From: Allobosea sp. Tri-44
Lineage (GTDB): Bacteria > Pseudomonadota > Alphaproteobacteria > Rhizobiales > Beijerinckiaceae
Assembly (NCBI RefSeq): GCF_004123845.1
Contig: NZ_NBDP01000064.1
Span: 1-64,000 of the forward strand
DNA length: 64,000 bases
Reading direction: 5' to 3'
Shown one piece after another: positions 15,886-23,233 of this stretch; position 1 is the first letter of the stretch; each line of letters starts with the position of its first letter. Under the pieces are notes generated by a model that saw only the letters and a list, made by a program, of their open reading frames with translations, was not told the origin of the DNA and did not search any database. The translations under genes and the position numbers were made by a program.

Positions 15886-15957
15886 TCAGCCCTGCAAGAC
15901 GGCTTGCAGGGCCTGAACGGGGCCGCGCTGACGATGGTGACGAAAGAACGTGATCAC
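15886..15957 (-). CDS. Candidate leader peptide (23 codons) upstream of the ABC-F gene
   Basis: GTG at 15957 is preceded five bases upstream by AAGGAGG, one of the strongest Shine-Dalgarno sequences in the window. The frame reads MITFFRHHRQRGPVQ then ALQAVLQG and stops at TGA 15886-15888. The peptide has a basic, His/Arg-rich centre. It ends 191 bp upstream of the ABC-F ATG on the same strand and starts 68 bp after the preceding gene. Regulatory leader peptides are known in front of several antibiotic-resistance ABC-F genes, which makes this a candidate attenuator. It matches no family I can name, so the role is inferred from position and the ribosome-binding site. The rest of the 330-bp gap shows only the hairpin at 15736-15756. 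Confidence 0.5.
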   Translation of the reverse strand: MITFFRHHRQRGPVQALQAVLQG

Positions 15958-16025
15958 GCAGCCCTCCTTGGTTCGTGTGGCTCGACGGGCGAGAGCTAAC
16001 GCCATTCGCCCGCCGGCGCAATTGC

Positions 16026-16589
16026 TCAGGCGGTCTTGCGGAAAACACGCAGCGTCTTGAACTCGCCGATTTCCTCGACCGCGCGGGACGCCGCCCAGTC
16101 CGCGATGATCGGCTTGGCCGCCTCATAGGCGAAGGAGCCGGTGTAGAACAGGATATAGCCGCCGGCATCGGTCTGGTCGGTGAAGAGCTGCATCACCTGA
16201 AGGTCGGTGAGCGCGCCATAGGCGTCGTTCTTCTCGCTGCGGAACTCGCAGGAGTGGAACAGGGTGACGACATCAAAGCGCGGCAGCAGCCTGGCATTGC
16301 TGGTGTAGATGTCGCCGAAATAGGCCGAATAGGTCTTGGTGATCGTCGGGTTGTCGATCGCGAGCTTGACGAAGGCGTCATATTCCTTGGGCGAGGCGGT
16401 GATGCCGAGCACCGTGTTATCGAACTCCGGCTCGGCGCAGCGGATACCGACATAGTGGTGACCGCCGGTGCCGAAATGGTAGATGCGCTTGCCGGTCAGG
16501 CCCTGCTCTTCCAGCCATTCGACGAAATGCACGTCGCAGGGGCATTGCTCGACCCGTAGGCCCCAATAGACGTCCCAGATGTTCAGCAT
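16026..16589 (-). CDS. Hypothetical protein with SAM-methyltransferase-like fold
   Basis: A 187-residue protein of no family I can name. An N-terminal glycine-rich motif HFGTGGHHYVGI (about 38-49) resembles the SAM-binding loop of class I methyltransferases, and DVVTLFHSCEF looks like the strand that follows in such folds. No catalytic motif is recognised. ATG 16589 (MLNIWDVYWG) has GGAG eight bases upstream. It starts 72 bp after the ABC exporter gene on the same strand and ends 68 bp before the candidate leader peptide, so cotranscription with either is possible. Confidence 0.7.
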   Translation of the reverse strand: MLNIWDVYWGLRVEQCPCDVHFVEWLEEQGLTGKRIYHFGTGGHHYVGIRCAEPEFDNTVLGITASPKEYDAFVKLAIDNPTITKTYSAYFGDIYTSNARLLPRFDVVTLFHSCEFRSEKNDAYGALTDLQVMQLFTDQTDAGGYILFYTGSFAYEAAKPIIADWAASRAVEEIGEFKTLRVFRKTA

Positions 16590-16661
16590 GCGAAAGCTCC
16601 GTTTGGAAAGGGCCGGTCTACCCGGCACTGAATGGAAAAGATCCTGAACCTCGCTTGAACC

Positions 16662-18527
16662 TCAGCCGCCGCCCGCTTCGGCGAGCGCTGTCGGACGTGC
16701 GGCGTCGGTGGAGGCGATGCGCGCGACGCCTCCGGCCCGGCGCATGGTGAGATGGCGGTCGGCCGCCTCGGCAAAGCCGGGACTCTGGCCGATCAGCAGC
16801 ATGACCGCATTCGGCCGCGCCGCCCTCAGTCGTGCCAGCAGGTCCAGCGCAGCATCGGTCTCGAGCCCGCTCGTGGCTTCGTCGAGCACGAGGATGTCGG
16901 GCTCGGCCAGTTCGGCCCGCGCCAGAGCGAGGCGCTGGCGGTCGCCGGTGGTGAGCGCCTTGTCCCAGTCGCGCGCCAGATCGATCTGGGGCACGAGGCC
17001 TGAAAGGCCGTAACGCCGCAGCACCTCGCCTGCCTGTTCGGCGCTATGGCCGCCGATCGGATCGAGCGCAGCCCGCAGGCTGCCTTCCGAGAGGTGCAGA
17101 TGCTGCGGCAGCACCGCGATACGCGCCTCGTCCGGCAGCGCCACGGAGCCACGGCCCCAGGGCCAGAGGCCGGCGACGGCCTGGATCAGGGCGGCCTTGC
17201 CGTGGCCCATCTCGCCGGCGACATGGATGGTCGCGCCAGCCGGCAGCGCCAAGCCGAAATCGGCGAGGAGCGTGCGGCCGTCGCGGTCGGTCAAGGTCAA
17301 CTCGTCGAGCCGCAGGCCGCCATCCTCGCTTGGCAGGACAACGATGTCGCTTTCGGCCGAACCGGCCTCGATCGCGCCCAGCGCGATGGCGAGCTCGTTG
17401 ACGCGCCGCGCCGAAGCCAGCCACTCGGCGATGCGCATGAAGTTGTCGAGCACCCAGTTGAAGGCGTTCTGCACGGCGACGAAGGCGGCAGCGACCTGGA
17501 CGACATCGCCAAGCGACATCTCGCCGGAGAGGTACTTTGGCGCTGCCAGCAGGAGCGGCACGACCGGGACGAGGGCACCGCTGCCATTGGTGATCCAAGT
17601 CAGCCGGCCGCGCTGGCGGATCATGGCGAGCCAGCGCGTGACCAGCGTGTCATAGGTCGCAGCGACGGCGCGGCGCTCACCCACCTCCGCGCGCGAGAGC
17701 GCGATCGTCTCGCCATGGTCGCGGATGCGCATCAGCGAGAAGCGCAAACGTGCCTCGCCTTCGTTGCGCGCGGCGATGAGGCGCGGGAGCGGCCGACCGA
17801 CCAAGGTGATCAGCCCGGAGACGAGGACGGCATAGACGATCGCGGCCAGGACCATATAGGCCGGGATCTCGAAGGCGACGCCGCGGATCTCGACGCTGAG
17901 CGAGCCGCCGATCGACCAGAGGATGCCGATGAAGGTGATTGCGGTGATCACCGCCGAGAGCAGGCCGATGGCGAAATCGACCACCGGCTCTGTCGCCCAG
18001 CGGACATCGTCGGCGATGCGATACTCCGGATTGGCCGGCTCATAGCCGGAGAGGCCAAGCCGGTAGAAGCGGCGCTCGCCAATCCAGCGATCTGCGAGCC
18101 TGGCGGTGACGTGGGCGCGCCAGTGGACCTGGACGGTCTCGCGCGAGACCAGGATGACGACGCCGAGGCCCGCGGCGATCAGCACCAGCACCGGGAAGAC
18201 CGCCATGGCGATCAGCGCGCTTTCACCGTCCTTCTTCTCGAGCGCGTCGAAAAACCAGCCGTTCCAGCGGTTGACGGTGACGTTGGCGAAGACGGAGAGG
18301 ATGATCGCGCTCGCCAGCGCAAGCGACCAGAACCAGGCCCGGCCGGCGGTACCGCCGCGCCAGAAGCCGCCGGTCAGGCGCGCAAAGCTCTTGGCGACCT
18401 GCCAATCGGATGGCGGGCCGGCGGCCTGGTTACGCTGGTCGACGGCCTTGAGCACAGCCGAAAGATCCCCCCGGATCGCGAAATCGGAGGCGCGACCCGC
18501 CGGGTGTTCCCGGTCAGGCTGCGCCAC
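16662..18527 (-). CDS. SbmA/BacA-type ABC transporter (fused permease and ATPase) with altered Walker A
   Basis: About 621 residues. An N-terminal membrane domain (about 65-360, six hydrophobic segments) has phrases of the ABC_membrane_2 family, such as NRWNGWFFDALEKKD and WRAHVTARLADRWIGERRFYRLGL. A C-terminal ABC domain (about 410-610) has signature-like TTGDRQRLALARA and Walker B ILVLDEAT. The Walker A reads GEMGHGKAAL, so the Ser/Thr that normally follows the Lys is Ala. Substrates in the family include peptides and very-long-chain fatty acids. The start is GTG 18527 (or TTG 18530); neither has a clear Shine-Dalgarno. Confidence 0.85.
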   Translation of the reverse strand: MAQPDREHPAGRASDFAIRGDLSAVLKAVDQRNQAAGPPSDWQVAKSFARLTGGFWRGGTAGRAWFWSLALASAIILSVFANVTVNRWNGWFFDALEKKDGESALIAMAVFPVLVLIAAGLGVVILVSRETVQVHWRAHVTARLADRWIGERRFYRLGLSGYEPANPEYRIADDVRWATEPVVDFAIGLLSAVITAITFIGILWSIGGSLSVEIRGVAFEIPAYMVLAAIVYAVLVSGLITLVGRPLPRLIAARNEGEARLRFSLMRIRDHGETIALSRAEVGERRAVAATYDTLVTRWLAMIRQRGRLTWITNGSGALVPVVPLLLAAPKYLSGEMSLGDVVQVAAAFVAVQNAFNWVLDNFMRIAEWLASARRVNELAIALGAIEAGSAESDIVVLPSEDGGLRLDELTLTDRDGRTLLADFGLALPAGATIHVAGEMGHGKAALIQAVAGLWPWGRGSVALPDEARIAVLPQHLHLSEGSLRAALDPIGGHSAEQAGEVLRRYGLSGLVPQIDLARDWDKALTTGDRQRLALARAELAEPDILVLDEATSGLETDAALDLLARLRAARPNAVMLLIGQSPGFAEAADRHLTMRRAGGVARIASTDAARPTALAEAGGG

Positions 18528-18590
18528 CAAGCCGCTTAGCCGGCGGGGGATGAACTGCCGGTGAATGGCGGATGAACGATGCTCCGTGCC

Positions 18591-19070
18591 TCACGCTGCC
18601 GCGTTGGCCGGCTCGCCTAGCATCCTCGCCAGGCTTTCGAGCAATTCGCGCGAACCCTCCTCGCGCTGGATCGGGCCGTCCTTGCCGTCGAGATAATAGG
18701 CGCCTTGCTCGGTGAAGACGAACCTGGTGCCGGTGCCCTCGGGCAGGAATTCCATAGTCAGCAGCGAGCCCGAGAGCGGCGCCCCGTCGATCGCCATCGC
18801 ATAGGCGAGGATGATGCGCTCGTTCGGCTGGATCACCTGATAGACGGTGTCGTTGGTGATCGGCGGGCCGCCCTGGAAGCGGAAACGGCTGCGCTCATGG
18901 CCGCCGACGCGGAAGTCGACGTCGAACTGCTCGACCTCCCAGCCCTCGCCCTCGGCGAACCAGCGGCGTTTCTGCTTGGGGTCGGCGAAGGCGGCGAAGA
19001 CGCGGGCGGGCGAGGCGGCATAGCTGCGCTCGATAGTGAAGCTGGCATGGACGACGGGATTGGCAGTCAT
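18591..19070 (-). CDS. SRPBCC (AHSA1-type) domain protein 1
   Basis: This 159-residue single-domain protein belongs to the START/SRPBCC fold, with the AHSA1 signatures FTIERSYAASPARVFAAFADP and a C-terminal GTRFVFTEQGAY. Such proteins form a hydrophobic pocket, and many are encoded with ArsR-family regulators in bacteria; the ligand is unknown. It resembles the second copy at 19854-20327 in both blocks, so the pair probably arose by duplication. It is the last gene of the set ArsR-SRPBCC-GST-SRPBCC. Confidence 0.88.
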   Translation of the reverse strand: MTANPVVHASFTIERSYAASPARVFAAFADPKQKRRWFAEGEGWEVEQFDVDFRVGGHERSRFRFQGGPPITNDTVYQVIQPNERIILAYAMAIDGAPLSGSLLTMEFLPEGTGTRFVFTEQGAYYLDGKDGPIQREEGSRELLESLARMLGEPANAAA

Positions 19071-19112
19071 GGTCGTTTCCTTTGGGGCTGGTGAGGGTTG
19101 AAGAAGGCCGGA

Positions 19113-19787
19113 CTAGCGGGACAGCCCGGCATCGCCGTGATTGCGCGGAAAGAACTGGAAATAGGGCTCGGCCTCGGCCAAAGCGCGGGCATAGGACGGA
19201 CGTGTGCGCAGGCGCTCGAAATAGGCGGCGAGCCGCGGATAGCCGCTCTGGAAGGAGAGGCAGCGCTCGGCATAGAACAGCGCCGGCGCCGCCGAGCAGT
19301 CGGCCATGGTGAAAGCGTCGCCGGCCAGCCAGTGCCGGTCGCCGAGCTCGGCCTCCAGCACCGCGTAGGCGGACGCAAGCCTCGCCCTGGCCTCGGCAAC
19401 GCCGATCGGATCATGCCCACCCTCCGGCCGGAGCCGGTCGAGCACGATCTTCTGCATGGGTATCGCGACATAGAGGTCGAGGAGCCGATCGAGCCGCCTG
19501 ACCTCGAGCGCTGCGACCGGGTTCTCCGGCAGCAGTGCCGCCGGGCCGGGATAGTGCAAGGCGAGATATTCGATGATCAGGCTGGTCTCCGGCACCAGCC
19601 TTCCATTGCTGTCGTCGCGCAGCAGCGGGAACTTGCCGATCGGCCAGAGCTTCAGGAAATCGGCACGCTCGGTAGGATCCCCGAAATTGACGAGCTGCGG
19701 CGTGAACGGCGTGTCGTTCTCGTAGAGCGCGACCAGCGTCTTCTGGCAGAAGCCCGAAAGCGGATGGAAATAGAGCGTCAGGGACAT
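19113..19787 (-). CDS. Glutathione S-transferase family protein
   Basis: This 224-residue protein has an N-terminal thioredoxin-like GSH domain (about 1-80: LTLYFHPLSGFCQKTLVALYE, then KFPLLRDD, then PETSLIIEYL) and a C-terminal helical domain with GDAFTMADCSAAPALFY. It probably conjugates or reduces electrophiles using glutathione; gshB is elsewhere in the window. It lies between the two SRPBCC genes on the same strand with gaps of 42 and 66 bp, so it is probably part of the ArsR-controlled unit. Confidence 0.92.
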   Translation of the reverse strand: MSLTLYFHPLSGFCQKTLVALYENDTPFTPQLVNFGDPTERADFLKLWPIGKFPLLRDDSNGRLVPETSLIIEYLALHYPGPAALLPENPVAALEVRRLDRLLDLYVAIPMQKIVLDRLRPEGGHDPIGVAEARARLASAYAVLEAELGDRHWLAGDAFTMADCSAAPALFYAERCLSFQSGYPRLAAYFERLRTRPSYARALAEAEPYFQFFPRNHGDAGLSR

Positions 19788-19853
19788 GGCTGTGCATTCC
19801 TGCTTCTGGAAAGGAGCGGGTTGAAAGGGTTCTTGGTCGAAGACGGGTGCGGC

Positions 19854-20327
19854 TCAGGCCGGCGCCTGCTCCTGCGCGAGATAGTCGGCCAGCCTGTCGA
19901 AGCCGATGCGCGAGCCCTGCTCGCGCCATTCGGGCCGATCATGGCCGTCGAGGAAGGCAGCCTGCTCGGTGAAGAGCAGCCTCGTGCCGGCGCCATCGCG
20001 ATGGAACTCGATCGTCGCCAGCGAGATCGACAGGCGAACATCGTCGCGCAGCAATTCGTAGCTGTAGATGATGCGCTGCTCCGGCACGATCTCCGCGAAG
20101 GTCGCGTTCATCGCAAAGACACCGCTTTCCGCCGGAGCTCCGCGCATGGTCTCGCGGCCGCCCTCGCGGAAATCGAGCCTGTGCTCGCCGAGCCCGCCCT
20201 CGTCATGACAGGCCGACCAGCGCCTCTTCGCCACGGGATCGGCGAAGGCGGCGAAGACGCGGGCCGGGCTCGCATCGTAATGGCGCTCGATGGTGAAATC
20301 GGTATGGACGACGGTCCGTTCGGTCAT
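19854..20327 (-). CDS. SRPBCC (AHSA1-type) domain protein 2
   Basis: 157 residues, AHSA1-like, with FTIERHYDASPARVFAAFADP near the N-terminus and GTRLLFTEQAAFLDG near the C-terminus, the same layout as the protein at 18591-19070. Its ATG overlaps the stop codon of the ArsR gene (ATGA), so the two are translationally coupled. This regulator-effector pairing is common in the family; the ligand is unknown. Confidence 0.9.
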   Translation of the reverse strand: MTERTVVHTDFTIERHYDASPARVFAAFADPVAKRRWSACHDEGGLGEHRLDFREGGRETMRGAPAESGVFAMNATFAEIVPEQRIIYSYELLRDDVRLSISLATIEFHRDGAGTRLLFTEQAAFLDGHDRPEWREQGSRIGFDRLADYLAQEQAPA

Positions 20328-20677
20328 TGTCCGTCTCCGTCCTTTAGATCCTGGTCCTGCTCGGCAAGGAAGGCGCCGAGCCGATCGAAGCGTCGCTCCC
20401 AGAGGGAGCGGCGCTCGCTGATCCAGCGTTCAGCCGTCCGCAGGGCCTGCGTATCGAGCTGGCAGGTGCGAACCCGCCCGATCTTCTGCGAACGCACCAG
20501 CCCCGCTCCTTCCAGAACCGCGAGATGCTGCACCACCGCCGACAGCGTCATCTGCAAGGGCTGGGCAAGCTCGCTCACGCTCGCCGGCCCCTCGCAGAGC
20601 CGTTGCACCATCTGCCGGCGGTTCGGATCCGCCAGCGCCTGGAACATCAGATCGAGCTGGTCCGGTTGGTGAAGCAT
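20324..20677 (-). CDS. ArsR-family transcriptional regulator
   Basis: A 117-residue winged-helix repressor with MFQALADPNRRQMVQRL, SVSELAQPLQMTLSAVVQHL and LEGAGLVRSQKIGR. It lacks the ELCVCDL metal site of ArsR/SmtB, so it is probably of the type associated with SRPBCC genes rather than a metal sensor. ATG 20677 is preferred; the open frame continues upstream through the presumed operator. A perfect inverted repeat lies 41 bp upstream (20718-20737). It leads the set SRPBCC-GST-SRPBCC and probably represses it. Confidence 0.9.
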   Translation of the reverse strand: MLHQPDQLDLMFQALADPNRRQMVQRLCEGPASVSELAQPLQMTLSAVVQHLAVLEGAGLVRSQKIGRVRTCQLDTQALRTAERWISERRSLWERRFDRLGAFLAEQDQDLKDGDGQ

Positions 20678-20717
20678 GAGCTTAAGTATTGCGTCTCGCG
20701 CGCCCTGTCCAGAGAAA

Positions 20718-20737
20718 ACTTTAGAGATCACTAAAGT
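20718..20737. promoter_or_regulatory. Candidate operator of the ArsR-SRPBCC-GST unit
   Basis: ACTTTAG (20718-20724) and CTAAAGT (20731-20737) are perfectly complementary around AGATCA, forming a 20-bp palindromic site in an otherwise GC-rich region. It lies 41 bp upstream of the arsR ATG. On the minus strand TGGACA (20711-20706) and TACTTA (20688-20683) could serve as -35 and -10 with 17-bp spacing, which would make the mRNA nearly leaderless. It also lies 131 bp upstream of divergent guaC. Confidence 0.6.
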
Positions 20738-20868
20738 GTCTGACCTGCGGCATCCGGTCGACATCGCCGCATTGCCTCGGGGGGCTCCGAGCGGCTATGA
20801 ATCCCGGCACGCTCCCTTTCGCCGCGTGCGCTTTTTCACCGTCTGCGCCAGCCGCCGGAGCTTTCATC

Positions 20869-21912
20869 ATGCGCATCGAGAACGATCCGAAGCTCGACTT
20901 CCGCGACGTGCTGATCCGGCCGAAGCGCTCGACGCTCGGCAGCCGCGCCGAGGTCGACGTCAACCGGAGCTTCCGTTTCGCCCATACCGGCCGCGAATGG
21001 ACGGGCTTTCCGCTGATCGCCGCCAATATGGACGTGGTCGGCACCATGGCGATGGCGCGCGCCTTGCTGAAGCACGGCGCCATGGTCGCGCTGCACAAGC
21101 ATTACGACGCCGACGAACTGATCGCCTTCTTCAAGGAGCCGGGCTCGGCCAACGCCTTCTATTCGCTGGGCACGACCGATTCCGACCATGACAAGCTCAA
21201 GGCCGTCCATGCCAAGGCGCCGATCGACAAGATCTGCCTCGACGTCGCCAATGGCTACACCGAGAAATTCGTCGACACCGTCAAGGCGACGCGCGAGGCC
21301 TTCCCGAACGCCGCGATCATGGCCGGCAACGTCGTCACCGGCGACATGACGGAGGCGCTGATCCTGGCCGGCGCCGATATCGTCAAGGTCGGCATCGGCC
21401 CCGGCTCGGTCTGCACCACCCGCAAGATGACCGGCGTCGGCTATCCGCAGCTCTCGGCGATCATCGAATGCGCCGATGCGGCCCATGGCCTGAAGGGGCT
21501 GGTCTGCGGCGATGGCGGACTGACCGTGCCGGGCGACGTCGCCAAGGCCTATGGCGGCGGCTCCGATTTCGTGATGATGGGCGGCATGCTCGCCGGCCAT
21601 GACGAATGCGAGGGCGAGATCCGCTACGAGACCCATGACGGCGAGAAGGTGCCGGTCGCGATGGTGTTCTACGGCATGTCCTCCGACACCGCGATGAAGC
21701 GGTATTCCGGCGGCGTTGCAAAGTACCGGGCTTCCGAGGGCAAGACCGTCGAGGTGCCTTATCGCGGCCCGGTCGAGGGCACGATGCAGGAGATCATGGG
21801 CGGGGTGCGCTCGGCGATGACCTATATCGGCGCCGTCAGGCTGAAGGAGATGCCGAAGCGCACCACCTTCATCATGGTCGGCAGCCAGCTCAACACCGTG
21901 TTCGGCAATTGA
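20869..21912 (+). CDS. guaC: GMP reductase
   Basis: NADPH-dependent conversion of GMP to IMP in purine salvage. The 347-residue product equals the length of E. coli GuaC and starts MRIENDPKLDFRDVLIRPKRS. It has the IMPDH/GMPR TIM-barrel signatures GIGPGSVCTTRKMTGVGYPQ with catalytic Cys182, and MMGGMLAGHDE. No CBS domains are present, which separates it from IMP dehydrogenase. ATG 20869 matches the family N-terminus and has CGGAG upstream. The next gene starts inside its stop codon. Confidence 0.95.
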   Translation: MRIENDPKLDFRDVLIRPKRSTLGSRAEVDVNRSFRFAHTGREWTGFPLIAANMDVVGTMAMARALLKHGAMVALHKHYDADELIAFFKEPGSANAFYSLGTTDSDHDKLKAVHAKAPIDKICLDVANGYTEKFVDTVKATREAFPNAAIMAGNVVTGDMTEALILAGADIVKVGIGPGSVCTTRKMTGVGYPQLSAIIECADAAHGLKGLVCGDGGLTVPGDVAKAYGGGSDFVMMGGMLAGHDECEGEIRYETHDGEKVPVAMVFYGMSSDTAMKRYSGGVAKYRASEGKTVEVPYRGPVEGTMQEIMGGVRSAMTYIGAVRLKEMPKRTTFIMVGSQLNTVFGN

Positions 21913-23138
21913 GCGAACCCGACGTCGCCATCATCGGCGCCGGCCCGGCGGGGTTGATCGCAGCCGAGCGGCTGGCTGAGGCCGGCCACAGCGTCGCGAT
22001 CTACGAGCGGATGCCCTCGCCGGCGCGCAAATTCCTGCTCGCCGGCCGCGGCGGACTCAATCTGACGCATTCGGAGCCGCTCGACGCCCTTCTCGACCGC
22101 TATGGCGAAGCCCGCGCCTGGCTGGAGCCGGCGATCCGCGCCTTCCCGCCGCAGGCGCTGCGCGACTGGGCCGACGGGCTGGAAGCGCAGAGCTTCGTCG
22201 GTTCGAGCGGACGCGTCTTCCCCAAGGCGATGAAGGCCTCGCCGCTGCTGCGCGCCTGGCTGGCGCGGCTCGATGGGCTCGGCGTGAGGCTCCTGCCAGG
22301 GCGGCTTTGGACCGGTTGGGACGAAAACGGGGCACTGCGGTTTGCGCTTCGCGATGGCTCGATCGAAACCGTCCTTCCTGGCGCGACGCTGCTGGCGCTG
22401 GGCGGCGCGAGCTGGCCGCGACTCGGCTCGGATGGTTCCTGGGTCGAGCGGCTGGAACAGCAGGGCGTCACCATCGCTCCCTTGCGGCCCGCGAATGCCG
22501 GCTTCACCGTCGCCTGGTCGCCCGTGATGCGCGAGCGCTTCGCCGGGCAGCCGCTCAAGCGCATCGCGCTGAGCTTCGCCGGCCGACGCGTAATGGGCGA
22601 AGCGATGCTCGACGCTGATGGCATCGAGGGTGGGGCGATCTATGCGCTGTCGGGGCCGTTGCGCGAGGCGATCGATCGCGATGGCCATGCCGATCTCGCC
22701 ATCGACCTGCGGCCCGACCTCGATGTCGGCGCGTTGTCCGCCCGCCTCGAACGCCGCCGCGCCGGCGAAACGCTGAGCAACCATCTGCGCAAAGCGGCCG
22801 GGCTGTCGCAGGTTGCGGTCGCGGTCCTGCGCGAAGCGGCGGGCGGCCTGCTCCCCGGCGAAGCTGGCGCGCTCGCCGCCCTGATCAAGGCGGCGCCGCT
22901 GCGGCTGACTGGAACGGCGCCGATCGCCCGCGCCATCTCAACGGCAGGCGGCATCGTCGCAGACGAGGTGGACGCGGATTTCATGCTGAAGCGCCTGCCC
23001 GGCGTCTTCGTCGCCGGCGAGATGCTCGACTGGGAGGCGCCGACCGGCGGCTATCTGCTGCAGGCCTGCTTCGCGACCGGCGTGGTAGCGGCGGAGGGGA
23101 TCGGGCGGTTCCTCAACACGCGTCATGCTCGGGCTTGA
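21909..23138 (+). CDS. NAD(P)/FAD-dependent oxidoreductase, HI0933/TIGR03862-like flavoprotein
   Basis: 409 residues with an N-terminal Rossmann FAD motif IIGAGPAGLIAAE (about 8-20), LAGRGGLNLTHSE and a C-terminal GGIVADEVDADFM, then GVFVAGEMLDWEAPTGGYLLQACF. This is the layout of the HI0933 / BaiN-like family, whose physiological reaction is mostly unknown. The start is TTG 21909, overlapping the guaC TGA by three bases, so translation is coupled. The last residues (RHARA and the stop) are encoded inside repeat family C, so the original C-terminus was probably altered by the repeat. Confidence 0.88.
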   Translation: MSEPDVAIIGAGPAGLIAAERLAEAGHSVAIYERMPSPARKFLLAGRGGLNLTHSEPLDALLDRYGEARAWLEPAIRAFPPQALRDWADGLEAQSFVGSSGRVFPKAMKASPLLRAWLARLDGLGVRLLPGRLWTGWDENGALRFALRDGSIETVLPGATLLALGGASWPRLGSDGSWVERLEQQGVTIAPLRPANAGFTVAWSPVMRERFAGQPLKRIALSFAGRRVMGEAMLDADGIEGGAIYALSGPLREAIDRDGHADLAIDLRPDLDVGALSARLERRRAGETLSNHLRKAAGLSQVAVAVLREAAGGLLPGEAGALAALIKAAPLRLTGTAPIARAISTAGGIVADEVDADFMLKRLPGVFVAGEMLDWEAPTGGYLLQACFATGVVAAEGIGRFLNTRHARA

Positions 23139-23228
23139 CCCGAGCATCTCAGGCCGAGTGAAACTCCAACCAGCACCTTCTCGTCCTGAGATTCTCGGAT
23201 CTATGCTTCGCTCCGTCCGAGAATGACG
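23121..23228. repeat. Intergenic repeat, family C copy 1
   Basis: A 108-bp element bounded by CGTCATGCTCGGG and GAGAATGACG. It holds two hairpins: ATGCTCGGG / CCCGAGCAT (23125-23133 / 23139-23147) and ATTCTCGGA / TCCGAGAAT (about 23191-23199 / 23216-23224). A second copy is at 30323-30436. The left end supplies the TGA of the flavoprotein gene, and the right end stops six bases short of the mutS stop codon. It lies between convergent genes, where it can act as a two-way barrier. Confidence 0.8.
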
Positions 23229-23233
23229 GCTGA

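Noticed and set aside
17046..18539. 497-residue open frame on the plus strand
   Set aside because: Antisense to the SbmA/BacA-type exporter; composition is Asp/Gly/Arg-rich with no motif.
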